Part shown: positions 25,880 to 36,104 of the stretch, in pieces
How positions within the stretch are numbered: the first letter of the stretch is position 1
Layout of the letters: each line of letters starts with the position of its first letter
Source of the DNA: Agrobacterium salinitolerans
GTDB taxonomy: Bacteria > Pseudomonadota > Alphaproteobacteria > Rhizobiales > Rhizobiaceae
Assembly (NCBI RefSeq): GCF_002008225.1
Contig: NZ_MRDH01000034.1
Coordinates: 1-63,083, forward strand
Length of the DNA stretch: 63,083 nucleotides
Direction: 5' to 3'
Position numbers and translations under genes: made by a program
Notes under the pieces: generated by a model
The model's input: only the letters and a program-made list of their open reading frames with translations
Database searches by the model: none
Told to the model about the DNA's origin: nothing

Positions 25880-28800
25880 ATGGCCGATGGTGCAAGCAAC
25901 GCCGGTGTAGTGGCGAACGATATTTTCCAGAATTTTGCGCCGCCGGTGCGCGAGCAAAGCTTGTTGCGCAAGGCGATCACCGCCGCCTATCGTCGCCCGG
26001 AAGAAGAATGCCTGGCGCCGCTTATCGAGGCGGCAACGGTGACGGCTGAAGAGGCGAAAGCCATTCGCGACACCGCCCGCAAACTGATCGAGGCATTGCG
26101 CGCCAAGACCAAGGGCAACGGCGTCGAGGGGCTGGTGCAAGAATATTCGCTCTCCAGCCACGAGGGCGTGGCGCTGATGTGCCTTGCCGAAGCGCTGCTG
26201 CGCATTCCCGACACCGCCACCCGCGACGCGCTGATCCGCGACAAGATCGCACGCGGCGACTGGAAGTCCCATATTGGCGGAGGGCGCTCGCTCTTCGTCA
26301 ATGCTGCCACCTGGGGCCTCGTCATCACCGGCAAGCTGACGTCGACAGTAAACGATAGCGGCCTTTCGTCGGCGCTGACCAAGCTCATCGCCCGCGCCGG
26401 CGAACCCGTCATCCGCCGTGGCGTTGATATGGCCATGCGCATGATGGGCGAGCAATTCGTGACCGGCGAAACCATCGGCGAAGCGATCAAGCGTTCGAAG
26501 CCGCTGGAGGAACAGGGCTTCCAATATTCCTACGATATGCTCGGCGAAGCCGCGACCACCGCTAAGGATGCGGAGCGTTATTACAAGGACTATGAAAACG
26601 CCATCCACGCCATCGGCAAGGCGTCGGCCGGCCGTGGCATCTATGGTGGTCCCGGCATTTCCATCAAGCTTTCGGCGCTGCATCCGCGTTACGCCCGCGC
26701 CCAGGCCGAGCGGGTGATGGCGGAGCTTCTTCCGCGCGTCAAATCGCTGATGCTGCTCAGCAAGACATACGATATCGGCCTCAATATCGATGCGGAAGAA
26801 GCCGACCGGCTGGAACTGTCGCTCGATCTTCTCGAAGAACTGGCGCTCGACAAGGATCTTGCCGGCTGGAACGGCCTCGGTTTCGTGGTGCAGGCCTATG
26901 GCCGCCGCTGCCCCTTCGTTCTCGATTACATCATCGACCTCGCCCGCCGTGCGGGCCGCCGCATCATGGTGCGCCTCGTCAAGGGCGCTTATTGGGACGC
27001 GGAAATCAAGCGCGCACAGGTGGAGGGGCTGGAGGATTTCCCGGTCTTCACCCGCAAGGTGCACACGGATGTCTCCTACATCGCCTGCGCCCGCAAGCTG
27101 CTCGCCGCGCGCGATCTGGTCTTTCCGCAGTTTGCCACCCACAATGCGCAATCCATGGCGACGATCTACCATCTTGCCGGTCCAGACTTCAAACTCGGCG
27201 ACTACGAGTTCCAGTGCCTGCATGGCATGGGCGAACCGCTCTACAGCGAAGTCGTCGGCAAAAAGAAGCTCGACCGTCCCTGCCGTTTCTACGCCCCCGT
27301 CGGCACGCATGAGACGCTGCTGGCCTATCTCGTGCGCCGCCTGCTGGAAAACGGTGCGAACTCTTCCTTCGTCAACCGCATTGCCGACCCCGCCGTGCCG
27401 GTGGATTCCCTGCTGGAAGACCCGGTCACGGTGGTTAAAACCTACCCCGTTCCCGGCGCGCGTCACGACCGCATCGCCGCCCCTGAAGGTCTGTTCGGCC
27501 CTGAACGCAAAAATTCCGCCGGCCTCGATCTTTCCAACGAAACGACGCTCGCCGCACTGGACGGAACCCTCAAGGCAGGTACAGCAACGGAATGGAAAGC
27601 CGCCGCGCCGCAGGCAGGCGGTAACACGCGCCCGGTTCTCAATCCCGGCGACCACAATGATATCGTCGGCCATGTGACCGAACCGACTGAAGCCGATGCC
27701 GAAGCGGCCATGCAGCGGGCGGCGGCCTCGAACTGGCCTTCCACCCCGGTGGATGAACGCGCCGCCTGCCTGGAGCGCGCCGCCGACGCGATGCAGGCCG
27801 AGATGCCCGCCCTGCTCGGCCTCATCATGCGCGAAGCGGGAAAATCCATGCCGAACGCCATTGCCGAGGTTCGCGAGGCGATCGACTTCCTGCGTTATTA
27901 TGCGGCGGAAGCCCGCAGAAACTTCAAGGCCGGCGAAACGCCGCTCGGCCCGGTCGTCTGTATCAGCCCGTGGAACTTTCCGCTTGCGATCTTCATCGGT
28001 CAGGTAGCGGCGGCGCTGGTCGCCGGCAATCCGGTTCTGGCAAAGCCCGCCGAAGAAACGCCGCTGATCGCGGCTCAGGGCATACGCCTGCTGCATGAGG
28101 CAGGCGTTCCGGAAGACGCCGTGCAGCTTCTGCCGGGCGACGGTAAAACAGGTGCAGCACTCGTCGGTTCACCATCGACGGCAGGTGTAATGTTTACGGG
28201 TTCAACGGAAGTGGCGCGGCTCATTCAGGGCCAGCTTGCCGATCGGGTTCTGGCCAATGGCCAGCCGGTGCCGCTGATTGCAGAAACCGGCGGACAGAAT
28301 GCCATGATCGTCGATTCCTCCGCGCTTGCCGAGCAGGTCGTCGCCGATGTCATCGCGTCCGCCTTCGATAGCGCCGGCCAGCGCTGCTCGGCATTGCGCA
28401 TCCTCTGCCTGCAGGAAGATGTGGCGGACCGCACGCTGACCATGCTGAAAGGCGCACTGCATGAATTGCGGATCGGCCGCACCGACAAGCTTTCCGTCGA
28501 TGTCGGCCCCGTCATCACCGCGGAGGCGAAGGGCATCATCGAAAAGCATATCGAGGGCATGCGCGGGCTCGGCCACCGCATCGAACAGATTTCGCTTGCG
28601 GGTGAGACCGGCAGGGGCACCTTCGTGCCGCCGACGATCATCGAGATGAAATCGCTTGCCGATCTGAAACGCGAAGTCTTTGGCCCGGTGCTGCACGTCA
28701 TCCGCTTCAAGCGCGACAATCTCGACCGGCTGATCGACGAGATCAACGCCACCGGTTACGGCCTCACCTTCGGCCTGCACACCCGTCTCGACGATACGAT

Positions 28801-29554
28801 CCAGCACGTTCTGTCCCGCGTCGCGGCCGGTAATCTTTATGTGAACCGCAACATCATCGGCGCGGTTGTCGGCGTGCAGCCCTTTGGCGGACGCGGCCTC
28901 TCCGGCACCGGCCCCAAGGCGGGCGGCCCGCTTTATCTCGGCCGCATGACGCAAAAGGCGCCGAAAATCGACCGCATCGCCAGCCAGCAGGATCAGGCAG
29001 CCGTCGATCTCGCCCGCTGGCTGGATGAAAACGGCGAAACCGTCGCGGCCGAAGCCGCACGTCAAGCGGCAGCGCTTTCCGGCCTCGGCTTTGAAACCGA
29101 GCTGGCGGGGCCTGTCGGCGAGCGCAATGTCTATGCACTGCATCCACGTGGAAAGGTTCTGCTGGTTCCGGCAACCGAACAGGGGCTTTACCGCCAGCTT
29201 GCGGCAGCGCTTGCGACCGGAAACGCGGTTGTCATCGACAATGCTTCTGGACTGGAGAAGTCGATCTATGGCTTGCCGGCAACTGTAACCTCGCGCATCG
29301 TCTGGGCGGATGATTGGGAAAAATCCGGTCCCTTCGCCGGCGCGCTGGTTGAGGGAGACGCGGATCGTATCGTGACGGTCAACAAAAAGATCGCCGCCCT
29401 GCCCGGCCCGCTCACTCTCGTTCAGGCCGCGGCGACGGAAGCGCTTTGCGGGGAAAGCCAGCCCTATAATCTCGACTGGCTGGTCGAGGAAGTCTCCGTC
29501 AGCGTCAACACCACGGCCGCCGGCGGCAACGCCAGCCTGATGAGCATTGGCTGA
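25880..29554 (+). CDS. putA: Bifunctional proline dehydrogenase/P5C dehydrogenase PutA
   Basis: Oxidises proline to glutamate in two steps: an FAD-linked proline dehydrogenase barrel (about residues 130-470) and an NAD-linked glutamate-semialdehyde dehydrogenase (about 560-1010) with the catalytic cysteine in SAGQRCSALR near 836. The tail to 1224 is the trailing ALDH-like domain seen in long PutAs. It lacks the N-terminal ribbon-helix-helix DNA-binding segment of the E. coli protein, so it is not its own repressor; this fits the neighbouring putR. Ribosome site weak. Confidence 0.96.
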   Translation: MADGASNAGVVANDIFQNFAPPVREQSLLRKAITAAYRRPEEECLAPLIEAATVTAEEAKAIRDTARKLIEALRAKTKGNGVEGLVQEYSLSSHEGVALMCLAEALLRIPDTATRDALIRDKIARGDWKSHIGGGRSLFVNAATWGLVITGKLTSTVNDSGLSSALTKLIARAGEPVIRRGVDMAMRMMGEQFVTGETIGEAIKRSKPLEEQGFQYSYDMLGEAATTAKDAERYYKDYENAIHAIGKASAGRGIYGGPGISIKLSALHPRYARAQAERVMAELLPRVKSLMLLSKTYDIGLNIDAEEADRLELSLDLLEELALDKDLAGWNGLGFVVQAYGRRCPFVLDYIIDLARRAGRRIMVRLVKGAYWDAEIKRAQVEGLEDFPVFTRKVHTDVSYIACARKLLAARDLVFPQFATHNAQSMATIYHLAGPDFKLGDYEFQCLHGMGEPLYSEVVGKKKLDRPCRFYAPVGTHETLLAYLVRRLLENGANSSFVNRIADPAVPVDSLLEDPVTVVKTYPVPGARHDRIAAPEGLFGPERKNSAGLDLSNETTLAALDGTLKAGTATEWKAAAPQAGGNTRPVLNPGDHNDIVGHVTEPTEADAEAAMQRAAASNWPSTPVDERAACLERAADAMQAEMPALLGLIMREAGKSMPNAIAEVREAIDFLRYYAAEARRNFKAGETPLGPVVCISPWNFPLAIFIGQVAAALVAGNPVLAKPAEETPLIAAQGIRLLHEAGVPEDAVQLLPGDGKTGAALVGSPSTAGVMFTGSTEVARLIQGQLADRVLANGQPVPLIAETGGQNAMIVDSSALAEQVVADVIASAFDSAGQRCSALRILCLQEDVADRTLTMLKGALHELRIGRTDKLSVDVGPVITAEAKGIIEKHIEGMRGLGHRIEQISLAGETGRGTFVPPTIIEMKSLADLKREVFGPVLHVIRFKRDNLDRLIDEINATGYGLTFGLHTRLDDTIQHVLSRVAAGNLYVNRNIIGAVVGVQPFGGRGLSGTGPKAGGPLYLGRMTQKAPKIDRIASQQDQAAVDLARWLDENGETVAAEAARQAAALSGLGFETELAGPVGERNVYALHPRGKVLLVPATEQGLYRQLAAALATGNAVVIDNASGLEKSIYGLPATVTSRIVWADDWEKSGPFAGALVEGDADRIVTVNKKIAALPGPLTLVQAAATEALCGESQPYNLDWLVEEVSVSVNTTAAGGNASLMSIG

Positions 29555-29625
29555 CGATATTGTCCGGCGGGTCTCGGCCCTGCCGGTTCACGCTTTGTCC
29601 GTTGGTGCCGCCACGGCGAATAGAA

Positions 29626-29655
29626 ATGCCGGCGTGGATGAAGCCGCGCCGGCAT
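29626..29655 (-). terminator. Hairpin between convergent putA and ALDH7 genes
   Basis: ATGCCGGCG (29626-29634) and CGCCGGCAT (29647-29655) form a 9-bp stem. On the minus side it is followed by TTTCTATT, so a moderate terminator for the dehydrogenase gene is likely. Confidence 0.45.
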
Positions 29656-29685
29656 GGTGGATCAATTTCTCTCTGGAAGAGGCGA

Positions 29686-31215
29686 TTATTCGATATCGAA
29701 CGAAACACCCTGTGCCAGCGGCAGCGCCTTGGAGTAGTTGATGGTGTTGGTGGCGCGGCGCATATAGGCCTTCCAGGCGTCGGAGCCGGATTCACGGCCG
29801 CCGCCGGTTTCCTTCTCGCCACCGAAGGCGCCGCCGATTTCCGCACCCGAAGTGCCGATATTGACGTTGGCAATGCCGCAATCGGAGCCTTCCGACGACA
29901 GGAACCGTTCCGATTCCTGCATGTCGCGGGTGAAGATCGATGACGAAAGACCGGCGGCAACGGCGTTGTGGTCGTCGATCGCCTGATCGAGATCGCTGTA
30001 TTTCATGACGTAGAGGATCGGCGCGAAAGTCTCTTCCAGCACAGGCCCCGCCTGCTTCGGCATTTCGACAAGCGCCGGCTGGACGTAATAGGCATCAGGC
30101 GCACCCGTATCCACGCGGCCGCCGCCATTCACCACGCCATCATGCGCTTTCGCCGCTTCGAGGGCCTTCTGCATGCCGTCAAAAGCCGCCTTGTCGACCA
30201 GCGGACCGACGAGTGCGGAGGTTTCCAGCGGGTTGCCGACGGAAACGGATGCATAGGCCTTTTTCAGGCGCGGCACGAGCTGGTCATAGACACTGTCATG
30301 CACGAAGAGACGGCGAAGTGTGGTGCAGCGCTGACCGGCCGTGCCCATGGCGCCGAAGGCGATGGCGCGCAGCGCCATGTCGAGATCGGCGGAAGGGCAG
30401 ACGATACCGGCATTGTTGCCGCCGAGTTCCAGAATGGCGCGGGCGAAGCGTTTCGCCAGACGCGGGCCGACATCACGGCCCATGCGGGTGGAACCGGTGG
30501 CCGAGACGAGCGGCACCTTGGGATTATCCACCAATGCCTCGCCAACGGCGCGGTCGCCGATCAGAAGCTGCGAGAGACCTTCCGGCGCATCGCCGAAGCG
30601 GGCGGCGGCGCGCTCAAAGATGCCCTGAACGGCAAGTGCCGTCAGCGGGGTCTTCTCCGAAGGCTTCCAGACCACCGAATTGCCGCAGACAATGGCGAGC
30701 GCCGCATTCCACGACCATACCGCGACCGGGAAATTGAAGGCGGAGATGACGCCGACAACGCCAAGCGGATGCCAGGTTTCCATCATGCGGTGGCCTGGAC
30801 GTTCGGTGGCGATCGTGAGACCATAAAGCTGGCGGGAAAGACCGACGGCGAAATCGCAGATGTCGATCATTTCCTGCACTTCGCCGAGACCTTCGGACGG
30901 AATCTTGCCTGCTTCCAGCGACACGAGACGGCCGAGATCGCTTTTGAAGGCGCGCAGTTCCTCACCGAGCAGCCGGATCAACTCACCACGACGGGGAGCC
31001 GGCACATTGCGCCATGCCTTGAAGGCGGCGTCGGCCCGGTCGATCACGGCTGCGACACCTTCGACCGAAACGGTCTTCAGGCTCGCGACCTGCTCACCCG
31101 TCACCGGGCTGAAGGACGCCATATCGCCGCTGGTATAAAGTTCGCGGGCAACGCCCATCCTGTCGAGCAGGGCCGCCGCTTCCTGTTTCACATCGAGCTT
31201 CGTGGTCGCATCCAT
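29686..31215 (-). CDS. ALDH7-family aldehyde dehydrogenase (aminoadipate semialdehyde dehydrogenase type)
   Basis: A 509-residue NAD-dependent dehydrogenase. The glutamate motif ELGGNNAGIV and the cysteine motif GTAGQRCTTLRRLF are characteristic of the ALDH7/AmaB group, which oxidises alpha-aminoadipate semialdehyde (piperideine-6-carboxylate) in lysine breakdown. I start it at 31215 (MDATTKLDVK); a frame open to 31485 would overlap the divergent LysR gene. Convergent with putA, so the locus handles two cyclic imino-acid routes. Substrate assignment is by family. Confidence 0.88.
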   Translation of the reverse strand: MDATTKLDVKQEAAALLDRMGVARELYTSGDMASFSPVTGEQVASLKTVSVEGVAAVIDRADAAFKAWRNVPAPRRGELIRLLGEELRAFKSDLGRLVSLEAGKIPSEGLGEVQEMIDICDFAVGLSRQLYGLTIATERPGHRMMETWHPLGVVGVISAFNFPVAVWSWNAALAIVCGNSVVWKPSEKTPLTALAVQGIFERAAARFGDAPEGLSQLLIGDRAVGEALVDNPKVPLVSATGSTRMGRDVGPRLAKRFARAILELGGNNAGIVCPSADLDMALRAIAFGAMGTAGQRCTTLRRLFVHDSVYDQLVPRLKKAYASVSVGNPLETSALVGPLVDKAAFDGMQKALEAAKAHDGVVNGGGRVDTGAPDAYYVQPALVEMPKQAGPVLEETFAPILYVMKYSDLDQAIDDHNAVAAGLSSSIFTRDMQESERFLSSEGSDCGIANVNIGTSGAEIGGAFGGEKETGGGRESGSDAWKAYMRRATNTINYSKALPLAQGVSFDIE

Positions 31216-31416
31216 ATCCGTCGTCCTTTTGGCTAAAAAAGGGAGGAAAGGCCGTTTTGACGCGGCGCTTTCAACTCCCGTCACTTTTCTTTCCCCGAAT
31301 TTGTCATCCGTTCTCTGGAACTGGCGTTTTGCACCGTTCCATTCTTTCCCGTAATCATATATGGCTACAATAACGCTTTCTAATGAGGAAAGCGGGTAAG
31401 TTGATGCGAGAATGGA

Positions 31417-32319
31417 ATGGATCCACGCAGAAGACTGGTCCCTGACATCGTTACCCTGCAAGCGTTCGAATGCGCGGCGCGGCACGGCAATTTTACGCGT
31501 GCGGCAGAAGAACTCAACCTCACGCAGAGCGCGGTGAGCCGGCAGATCGGTGAACTCGAAGCGCAGACGGGAATGCAGCTTTTCGAGCGCATCCGCAGGC
31601 GGGTCGTGCTCTCGGAGGCGGGCCGCAAATTCCTGCCGGACGTGCGACGCCTGTTGCAGCAGTCCGAACAGCTGATGGTGCGCGCGGTTTCAGCCGGAAC
31701 ATCGCACGCATCGCTTTCCGTCGCGACATTGCCGACATTCGGCAGCCGTTGGCTGATGCCGCGCCTCCGCCGCTTCATCGACAACAATCCTGATGTGGCA
31801 ATCACTATCGGCTCGCGCTCCCACCCCTTCGATTTCGATGAGGAAGGTTTCGATCTCGCCATTCATTACGGCCAGCCGGTCTGGGCGCATGGCACCTGCA
31901 CATTTTTATGCAACGAGGTGATCGTGCCGGTTGCGAGCCCCACCCTCCTGCGCCGCGCCAGCGTGAGCGTGCCGCAGGACCTGACCGGACAACCGCTCCT
32001 GCATGTGACGACGCGGCCGAAACTATGGACGGAATGGCTGGAGATGAACGGTGTGACGGCGGCTAACGCTTATCAGGGTAGCCGTTTCGACCAGTTTTCG
32101 ATGATCATCGAGGCAGCCGCGAGCGGCATCGGCTTTGCCCTTCTGCCAAAATATCTCATCGAGGCGGAGATCGCCTCCGGCCGTCTCGAAATCGTCTTCG
32201 ACATTCCCCTGCGGACCGACAAGAGTTATTACGTCGCCCTGCCGGAAGGACGGCAGGACAATGCGCTGGCCCGCGCCTTTCAGGCCTGGCTGCTCGATCA
32301 GGTCGGCAAGCCGGTGTAA
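31417..32319 (+). CDS. LysR-family regulator (GcvA-like)
   Basis: A 300-residue regulator with an N-terminal winged helix-turn-helix (about 8-66; GNFTRAAEELNLTQSAVSRQIGELE) and a GcvA-type effector domain. It is divergent from the ALDH7 gene with about 200 bases between, the usual layout for a regulator and its target, so control of lysine-related aldehyde oxidation is a reasonable guess. Its stop lies 12 bases from the convergent glutathionyl-hydroquinone reductase stop. Confidence 0.88.
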   Translation: MDPRRRLVPDIVTLQAFECAARHGNFTRAAEELNLTQSAVSRQIGELEAQTGMQLFERIRRRVVLSEAGRKFLPDVRRLLQQSEQLMVRAVSAGTSHASLSVATLPTFGSRWLMPRLRRFIDNNPDVAITIGSRSHPFDFDEEGFDLAIHYGQPVWAHGTCTFLCNEVIVPVASPTLLRRASVSVPQDLTGQPLLHVTTRPKLWTEWLEMNGVTAANAYQGSRFDQFSMIIEAAASGIGFALLPKYLIEAEIASGRLEIVFDIPLRTDKSYYVALPEGRQDNALARAFQAWLLDQVGKPV

Positions 32320-32331
32320 TCCATCATCTGC

Positions 32332-33312
32332 TCAGAGAAAAGGGCGAAGGGAAACACCGTCAAGTCCCGGAAGATCGGGGCCGACAGGCACGATACGGGT
32401 CGGATTGAGCGCCTTGATGGAATAATAACCACGCTTGATGTGATCGATATTGACCGTGTCGCGCACGCCCGGAACGTTCAGCACGCGCATCATATAGGCG
32501 TGCAGCGCGGAATAATCGGCGATGCGGCGAAGATCGCATTTAAACAGGCCGTAATAGGCGGCGTCGAAACGCACCAGCGTCACAAAAAGCCGGACATCCG
32601 TTTCGGTCAAAAGATCGCCGAAAAGGAAAGGCCCGCCTGAAACAAGACGGTTTTCAAGCTCCTGAAGCGTTGCGAAGACGTCGGCGAAGGCCTCTTCATA
32701 GGCCACCTGCGTGGTGGCGAAACCGGTTCTGTAAACGCCGTTGTTGAGGCGCGGATAGATGTGGTCATTGAGAGCATCGATTTCATCGCGCAAACCTTCC
32801 GGATACAGGTCCACGCCATCATCGGCCAGAGCGCCGAAACCGGAATTCAACATGCGCAGAATATCGGCGGATTCGTTGTTGACGATGGTTTTTGTCTTTT
32901 GGTCCCAAAGCACGGGCACGGTGGCGCGGCCGGTATAATGCGGATCCGCCCTGGTATAGGCCTCGTGCATATAGGTAAAGCCGTTGAGCGTATCGCGGTC
33001 CGAACCCGGATAGTCGCCGAATTTCCAGCCCTCGTCGGAAAGCGCCGGCTCGACCACGGAAACGGAAATCACCTCTTCCAGCTTCTTCAGCTTTCGGCCG
33101 ATCAGCGTGCGCGATGCCCAGGGGCAGATCAGCGCGACATAAAGATGATAGCGGCCACTTTCGGCCGCAAAACCACCCTCGCCCGTCGGCCCCGCCGAAC
33201 CGTCAGGCGTCACCCAGTTGCGGAAGCCGGAGGTCTGGCGAACGAAGCCGCCCTTCTTGTCCGTCGCCTGCACCGGATGCCAGTCGGCGGTCCATTTTCC
33301 ATCCACGAGCAT
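32332..33312 (-). CDS. Glutathionyl-hydroquinone reductase (Xi-class GST, YqjG/ECM4)
   Basis: A 326-residue Xi-class glutathione transferase that reduces glutathionyl-hydroquinones to hydroquinones. The catalytic cysteine is in the ICPWASRT motif near residue 55 (thioredoxin-like N-domain) and a helical domain follows (about 165-310). GGGGAG sits at the right distance from the ATG at 33312, so I prefer it over 33330. It stands alone. Confidence 0.9.
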   Translation of the reverse strand: MLVDGKWTADWHPVQATDKKGGFVRQTSGFRNWVTPDGSAGPTGEGGFAAESGRYHLYVALICPWASRTLIGRKLKKLEEVISVSVVEPALSDEGWKFGDYPGSDRDTLNGFTYMHEAYTRADPHYTGRATVPVLWDQKTKTIVNNESADILRMLNSGFGALADDGVDLYPEGLRDEIDALNDHIYPRLNNGVYRTGFATTQVAYEEAFADVFATLQELENRLVSGGPFLFGDLLTETDVRLFVTLVRFDAAYYGLFKCDLRRIADYSALHAYMMRVLNVPGVRDTVNIDHIKRGYYSIKALNPTRIVPVGPDLPGLDGVSLRPFL

Positions 33313-33416
33313 TTGCGGCTCCCCGTTCATCTAAAGATGAAAGCCTTATGGGCCGGGTCGCCGCCGCTTCACAAGCCGCGCTTCGGTTGACGCACTGTTT
33401 CCGATCAAGGGTGAGC

Positions 33417-34304
33417 TCAAAGACGATTGCGGAAAAACGGGTTCCAGCGCACGGTGCCGAGCCTTACCTTCTCACGGATCATCGTCAGCAGTCCCGATGC
33501 GGCGATGACGGCGAGCCCAAGCACAGCAGTGGCGTCAGGATATTCGTGGAAGAAAGCAATGCCGATCGCCACGGCCCAGAGGATTTGCGAATAATGCGAG
33601 GGCGCGATCTGGCTTGCCGGCGCGATGCGGGTTGCGACCAGAAGGGTGATCTGGCCCGTTGCCGTGCAAAGCCCGATGAAAGCGAAGGCGAGCAACTGGT
33701 GCAGATTGGGCATGACGAAATCGGGGATCGACGCGATGCCATTAAAGGTCAAACCATAGATCAACAGCACGCCCATGATCGAGGTGCGCTTTTCCTTGCC
33801 CGCCAGCGAGCGCAAAAGAACGATGGTCATGGCCGCAAGGAATGCCACGCCGATGGCGGCAATATGCCCGAGCTCCAGTGTCTTGAAACCAGGCCGCACG
33901 ACGAGAATGACACCGACGATGCCGGCCAGAACCGCCGCCCAGCGCCACGGGCCGATATTCTCCTTCAGCACGGCGGCGGAAAGGACGGTCACGAAGAGCG
34001 GCGACAGGAAGATCAGCGCATACGCTTCCGCCAGCGGAATGGTGGTGAAGGCATAGATTCCGAAAATACCGGCGAAGAGACCGGAGATGGCGCGCCCATG
34101 CACGGCGAAGGGCCGGCTCATGCGCCAGAATTCACGCCACCTTTCTTCGCGCGGCTTGCTGAAGAAGATGAAGATGCCGGAAAAGAGGATGCTGAAGAAG
34201 CCTATTTCGAAGACGCTGATCTGCGATCCCAGCGACTTGATTGTGGCATCGCCCATGGAAAAGGTCGCATAAGCGAACAGACCGAGCAGAAAACCCTTTT
34301 GCAT
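33417..34304 (-). CDS. EamA/DMT-family membrane transporter
   Basis: A 295-residue inner-membrane protein with ten hydrophobic helices in two EamA repeats (about 1-135 and 145-285). The family exports amino acids or small metabolites; the substrate cannot be told from sequence. The start at 34304 (MQKGFLLGLF) follows GGGGAAG; the longer frame to 34358 has no such site. It is divergent from rkpK across a 382-base gap. Confidence 0.85.
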   Translation of the reverse strand: MQKGFLLGLFAYATFSMGDATIKSLGSQISVFEIGFFSILFSGIFIFFSKPREERWREFWRMSRPFAVHGRAISGLFAGIFGIYAFTTIPLAEAYALIFLSPLFVTVLSAAVLKENIGPWRWAAVLAGIVGVILVVRPGFKTLELGHIAAIGVAFLAAMTIVLLRSLAGKEKRTSIMGVLLIYGLTFNGIASIPDFVMPNLHQLLAFAFIGLCTATGQITLLVATRIAPASQIAPSHYSQILWAVAIGIAFFHEYPDATAVLGLAVIAASGLLTMIREKVRLGTVRWNPFFRNRL

Positions 34305-34686
34305 TTGACTTCCCCGAACATCGACCGCAATGCAAAGCATCCCCCGGCCGCGTGACACGACCTGGACGCCCCAACCAAGGGACAGACGGTTTGGCAGATT
34401 TGATCCTCGACCCTATGGCTAGACCCGGCTACCTATGAGTGCAAGCCGCAAAACAGGTAAAAATGGGCGATCTCACAGCATCGATGCAATCGGCTGCAAG
34501 GTGCGGCAAATTTGTCCCGCCACGGCCATCACATCCCCGTCATGGAAAGAGGTTAGCCGGTGTTGATCGCAGCGCTTGGCGACGGACATGAAGGCGGCTA
34601 AACATCATCATGCGATTTTTCACCCGCCGATTTCCCCGGCCGGTGCAGCCGCGTTAACATGGCCTCGCTAACCGAAAGGAAAAAGA
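34305..34686. other. Intergenic region between EamA transporter and rkpK
   Basis: About 380 bases serving as the divergent promoter region. No gene, terminator, EcfG site or clear repeat is visible. The rkpK ribosome site (AAAGGA) is at its right end. Confidence 0.5.
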
Positions 34687-36018
34687 ATGCGGATTGTGAT
34701 GATCGGTTCGGGTTATGTCGGCCTCGTGTCCGGCGCGTGTTTTGCCGATTTCGGCCATGACGTGGTCTGCGTCGACAAGATGCCGGAGAAGATCGAAGCC
34801 CTGAAAAGCGGCCATATCCCCATCTTCGAGCCGGGTCTCGAAACAATCGTCGCCAACAACGCCAAAGCCGGTCGGTTGAGCTTCACGACCGATCTTTCCG
34901 CAGCTGTGGCCAATGCCGATGTCGTCTTCATCGCGGTGGGCACCCCCTCGCGGCGCGGTGATGGCCATGCCGATCTCGGTTATGTCTATGCGGCGGCGAA
35001 GGAGATCGCCCATGCGCTTGACGGGTTCACCGTCATCGTCACCAAATCTACTGTTCCCGTCGGCACCGGCGACGAGGTGGAGCGCATCATTCGCGAAGAA
35101 AACCCCTCGGCCGATTTCGCCGTGGTCTCCAACCCGGAATTCCTGCGCGAAGGGGCCGCCATCGAGGATTTCAAGCGGCCGGACCGTATCGTCGTAGGCC
35201 TCTCGGACGAGCGCGCCCGCCCCGTCATGACCGAGGTTTACCGCCCGCTTTACCTCAACCAGTCACCGCTGCTCTTCACCACAAGGCGCGCTTCCGAACT
35301 CATCAAATATGCCGCCAACGCCTTTCTGGCGATGAAGATCACCTTTATCAACGAAATGGCTGATCTCTGCGAAAAGGTCGGCGCCAATGTGCAGGACGTC
35401 TCGCGCGGCATCGGTCTCGATGGCCGCATAGGCCCGAAATTCCTGCATGCCGGGCCCGGTTATGGCGGCTCCTGTTTCCCGAAGGACACGCTGGCGCTCG
35501 CCAAGACCGCGCAGGATTATGATGCGCCGGTGCGGCTGATCGAAACCACCATCGCCATCAACGACAACCGCAAGCGCGCCATGGGCCGCAAGGTCATCAA
35601 CGCTGTGGGCGGCGATGTGCGCGGCAAGAAGATCGCCGTGCTTGGCCTCACCTTCAAGCCGAATACCGACGACATGCGCGACAGCCCGGCAATCGCCATC
35701 ATCCAGACCCTGCAGGATGGCGGCGCGAAGGTGGTGGGCTACGATCCGGAAGGCATGGCGAATGCCCGGCACCTGATGGAAGACATCGACTATGCGGCCG
35801 GCCCTTACGAAGCCGCGGAAAACGCCGACGCCGTCGTGATCGTGACGGAATGGAACCAGTTCCGCGCGCTCGACCTGCCGCGCCTCAAAGCCATCATGAA
35901 AAGCCCTGTGCTCGTGGACCTGCGCAATATTTACCGAACGGATGAAGTTGCCGGCCATGGCTTCATCTATGCCGCCGTCGGCCGCCCGCATGAAGGCAGC
36001 CCGGGCAACGGCACCTGA
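34687..36018 (+). CDS. rkpK: UDP-glucose 6-dehydrogenase
   Basis: Oxidises UDP-glucose twice with NAD to UDP-glucuronate. The 443-residue product has the N-terminal NAD fold GSGYVGLVSGACFAD (about 7-21), the central dimer helix and the catalytic cysteine in GYGGSCFPKD near 262. It heads a two-gene unit with lpsL, as rkpK-lpsL in Sinorhizobium, giving UDP-GlcA and UDP-GalA for capsule, LPS core and exopolysaccharide. Confidence 0.95.
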   Translation: MRIVMIGSGYVGLVSGACFADFGHDVVCVDKMPEKIEALKSGHIPIFEPGLETIVANNAKAGRLSFTTDLSAAVANADVVFIAVGTPSRRGDGHADLGYVYAAAKEIAHALDGFTVIVTKSTVPVGTGDEVERIIREENPSADFAVVSNPEFLREGAAIEDFKRPDRIVVGLSDERARPVMTEVYRPLYLNQSPLLFTTRRASELIKYAANAFLAMKITFINEMADLCEKVGANVQDVSRGIGLDGRIGPKFLHAGPGYGGSCFPKDTLALAKTAQDYDAPVRLIETTIAINDNRKRAMGRKVINAVGGDVRGKKIAVLGLTFKPNTDDMRDSPAIAIIQTLQDGGAKVVGYDPEGMANARHLMEDIDYAAGPYEAAENADAVVIVTEWNQFRALDLPRLKAIMKSPVLVDLRNIYRTDEVAGHGFIYAAVGRPHEGSPGNGT

Positions 36019-36104
36019 AGACTGCGCTTTCGCAATTTCATCAAAAGATTTTCCGCGCTTCGGTCTAACCGCAAACGCACCAACGGATTCGGGACTTAGT
36101 CATC

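Noticed and set aside
25865..28096. 743-codon minus-strand frame opposite putA
   Set aside because: It covers conserved PutA coding sequence and ends near its start; a typical GC-skew shadow rather than an overlapping gene.
31327..31350. GGAAC followed by CGTT upstream of the LysR gene at 31417
   Set aside because: The spacing is about 13 bases, too short for an EcfG promoter.
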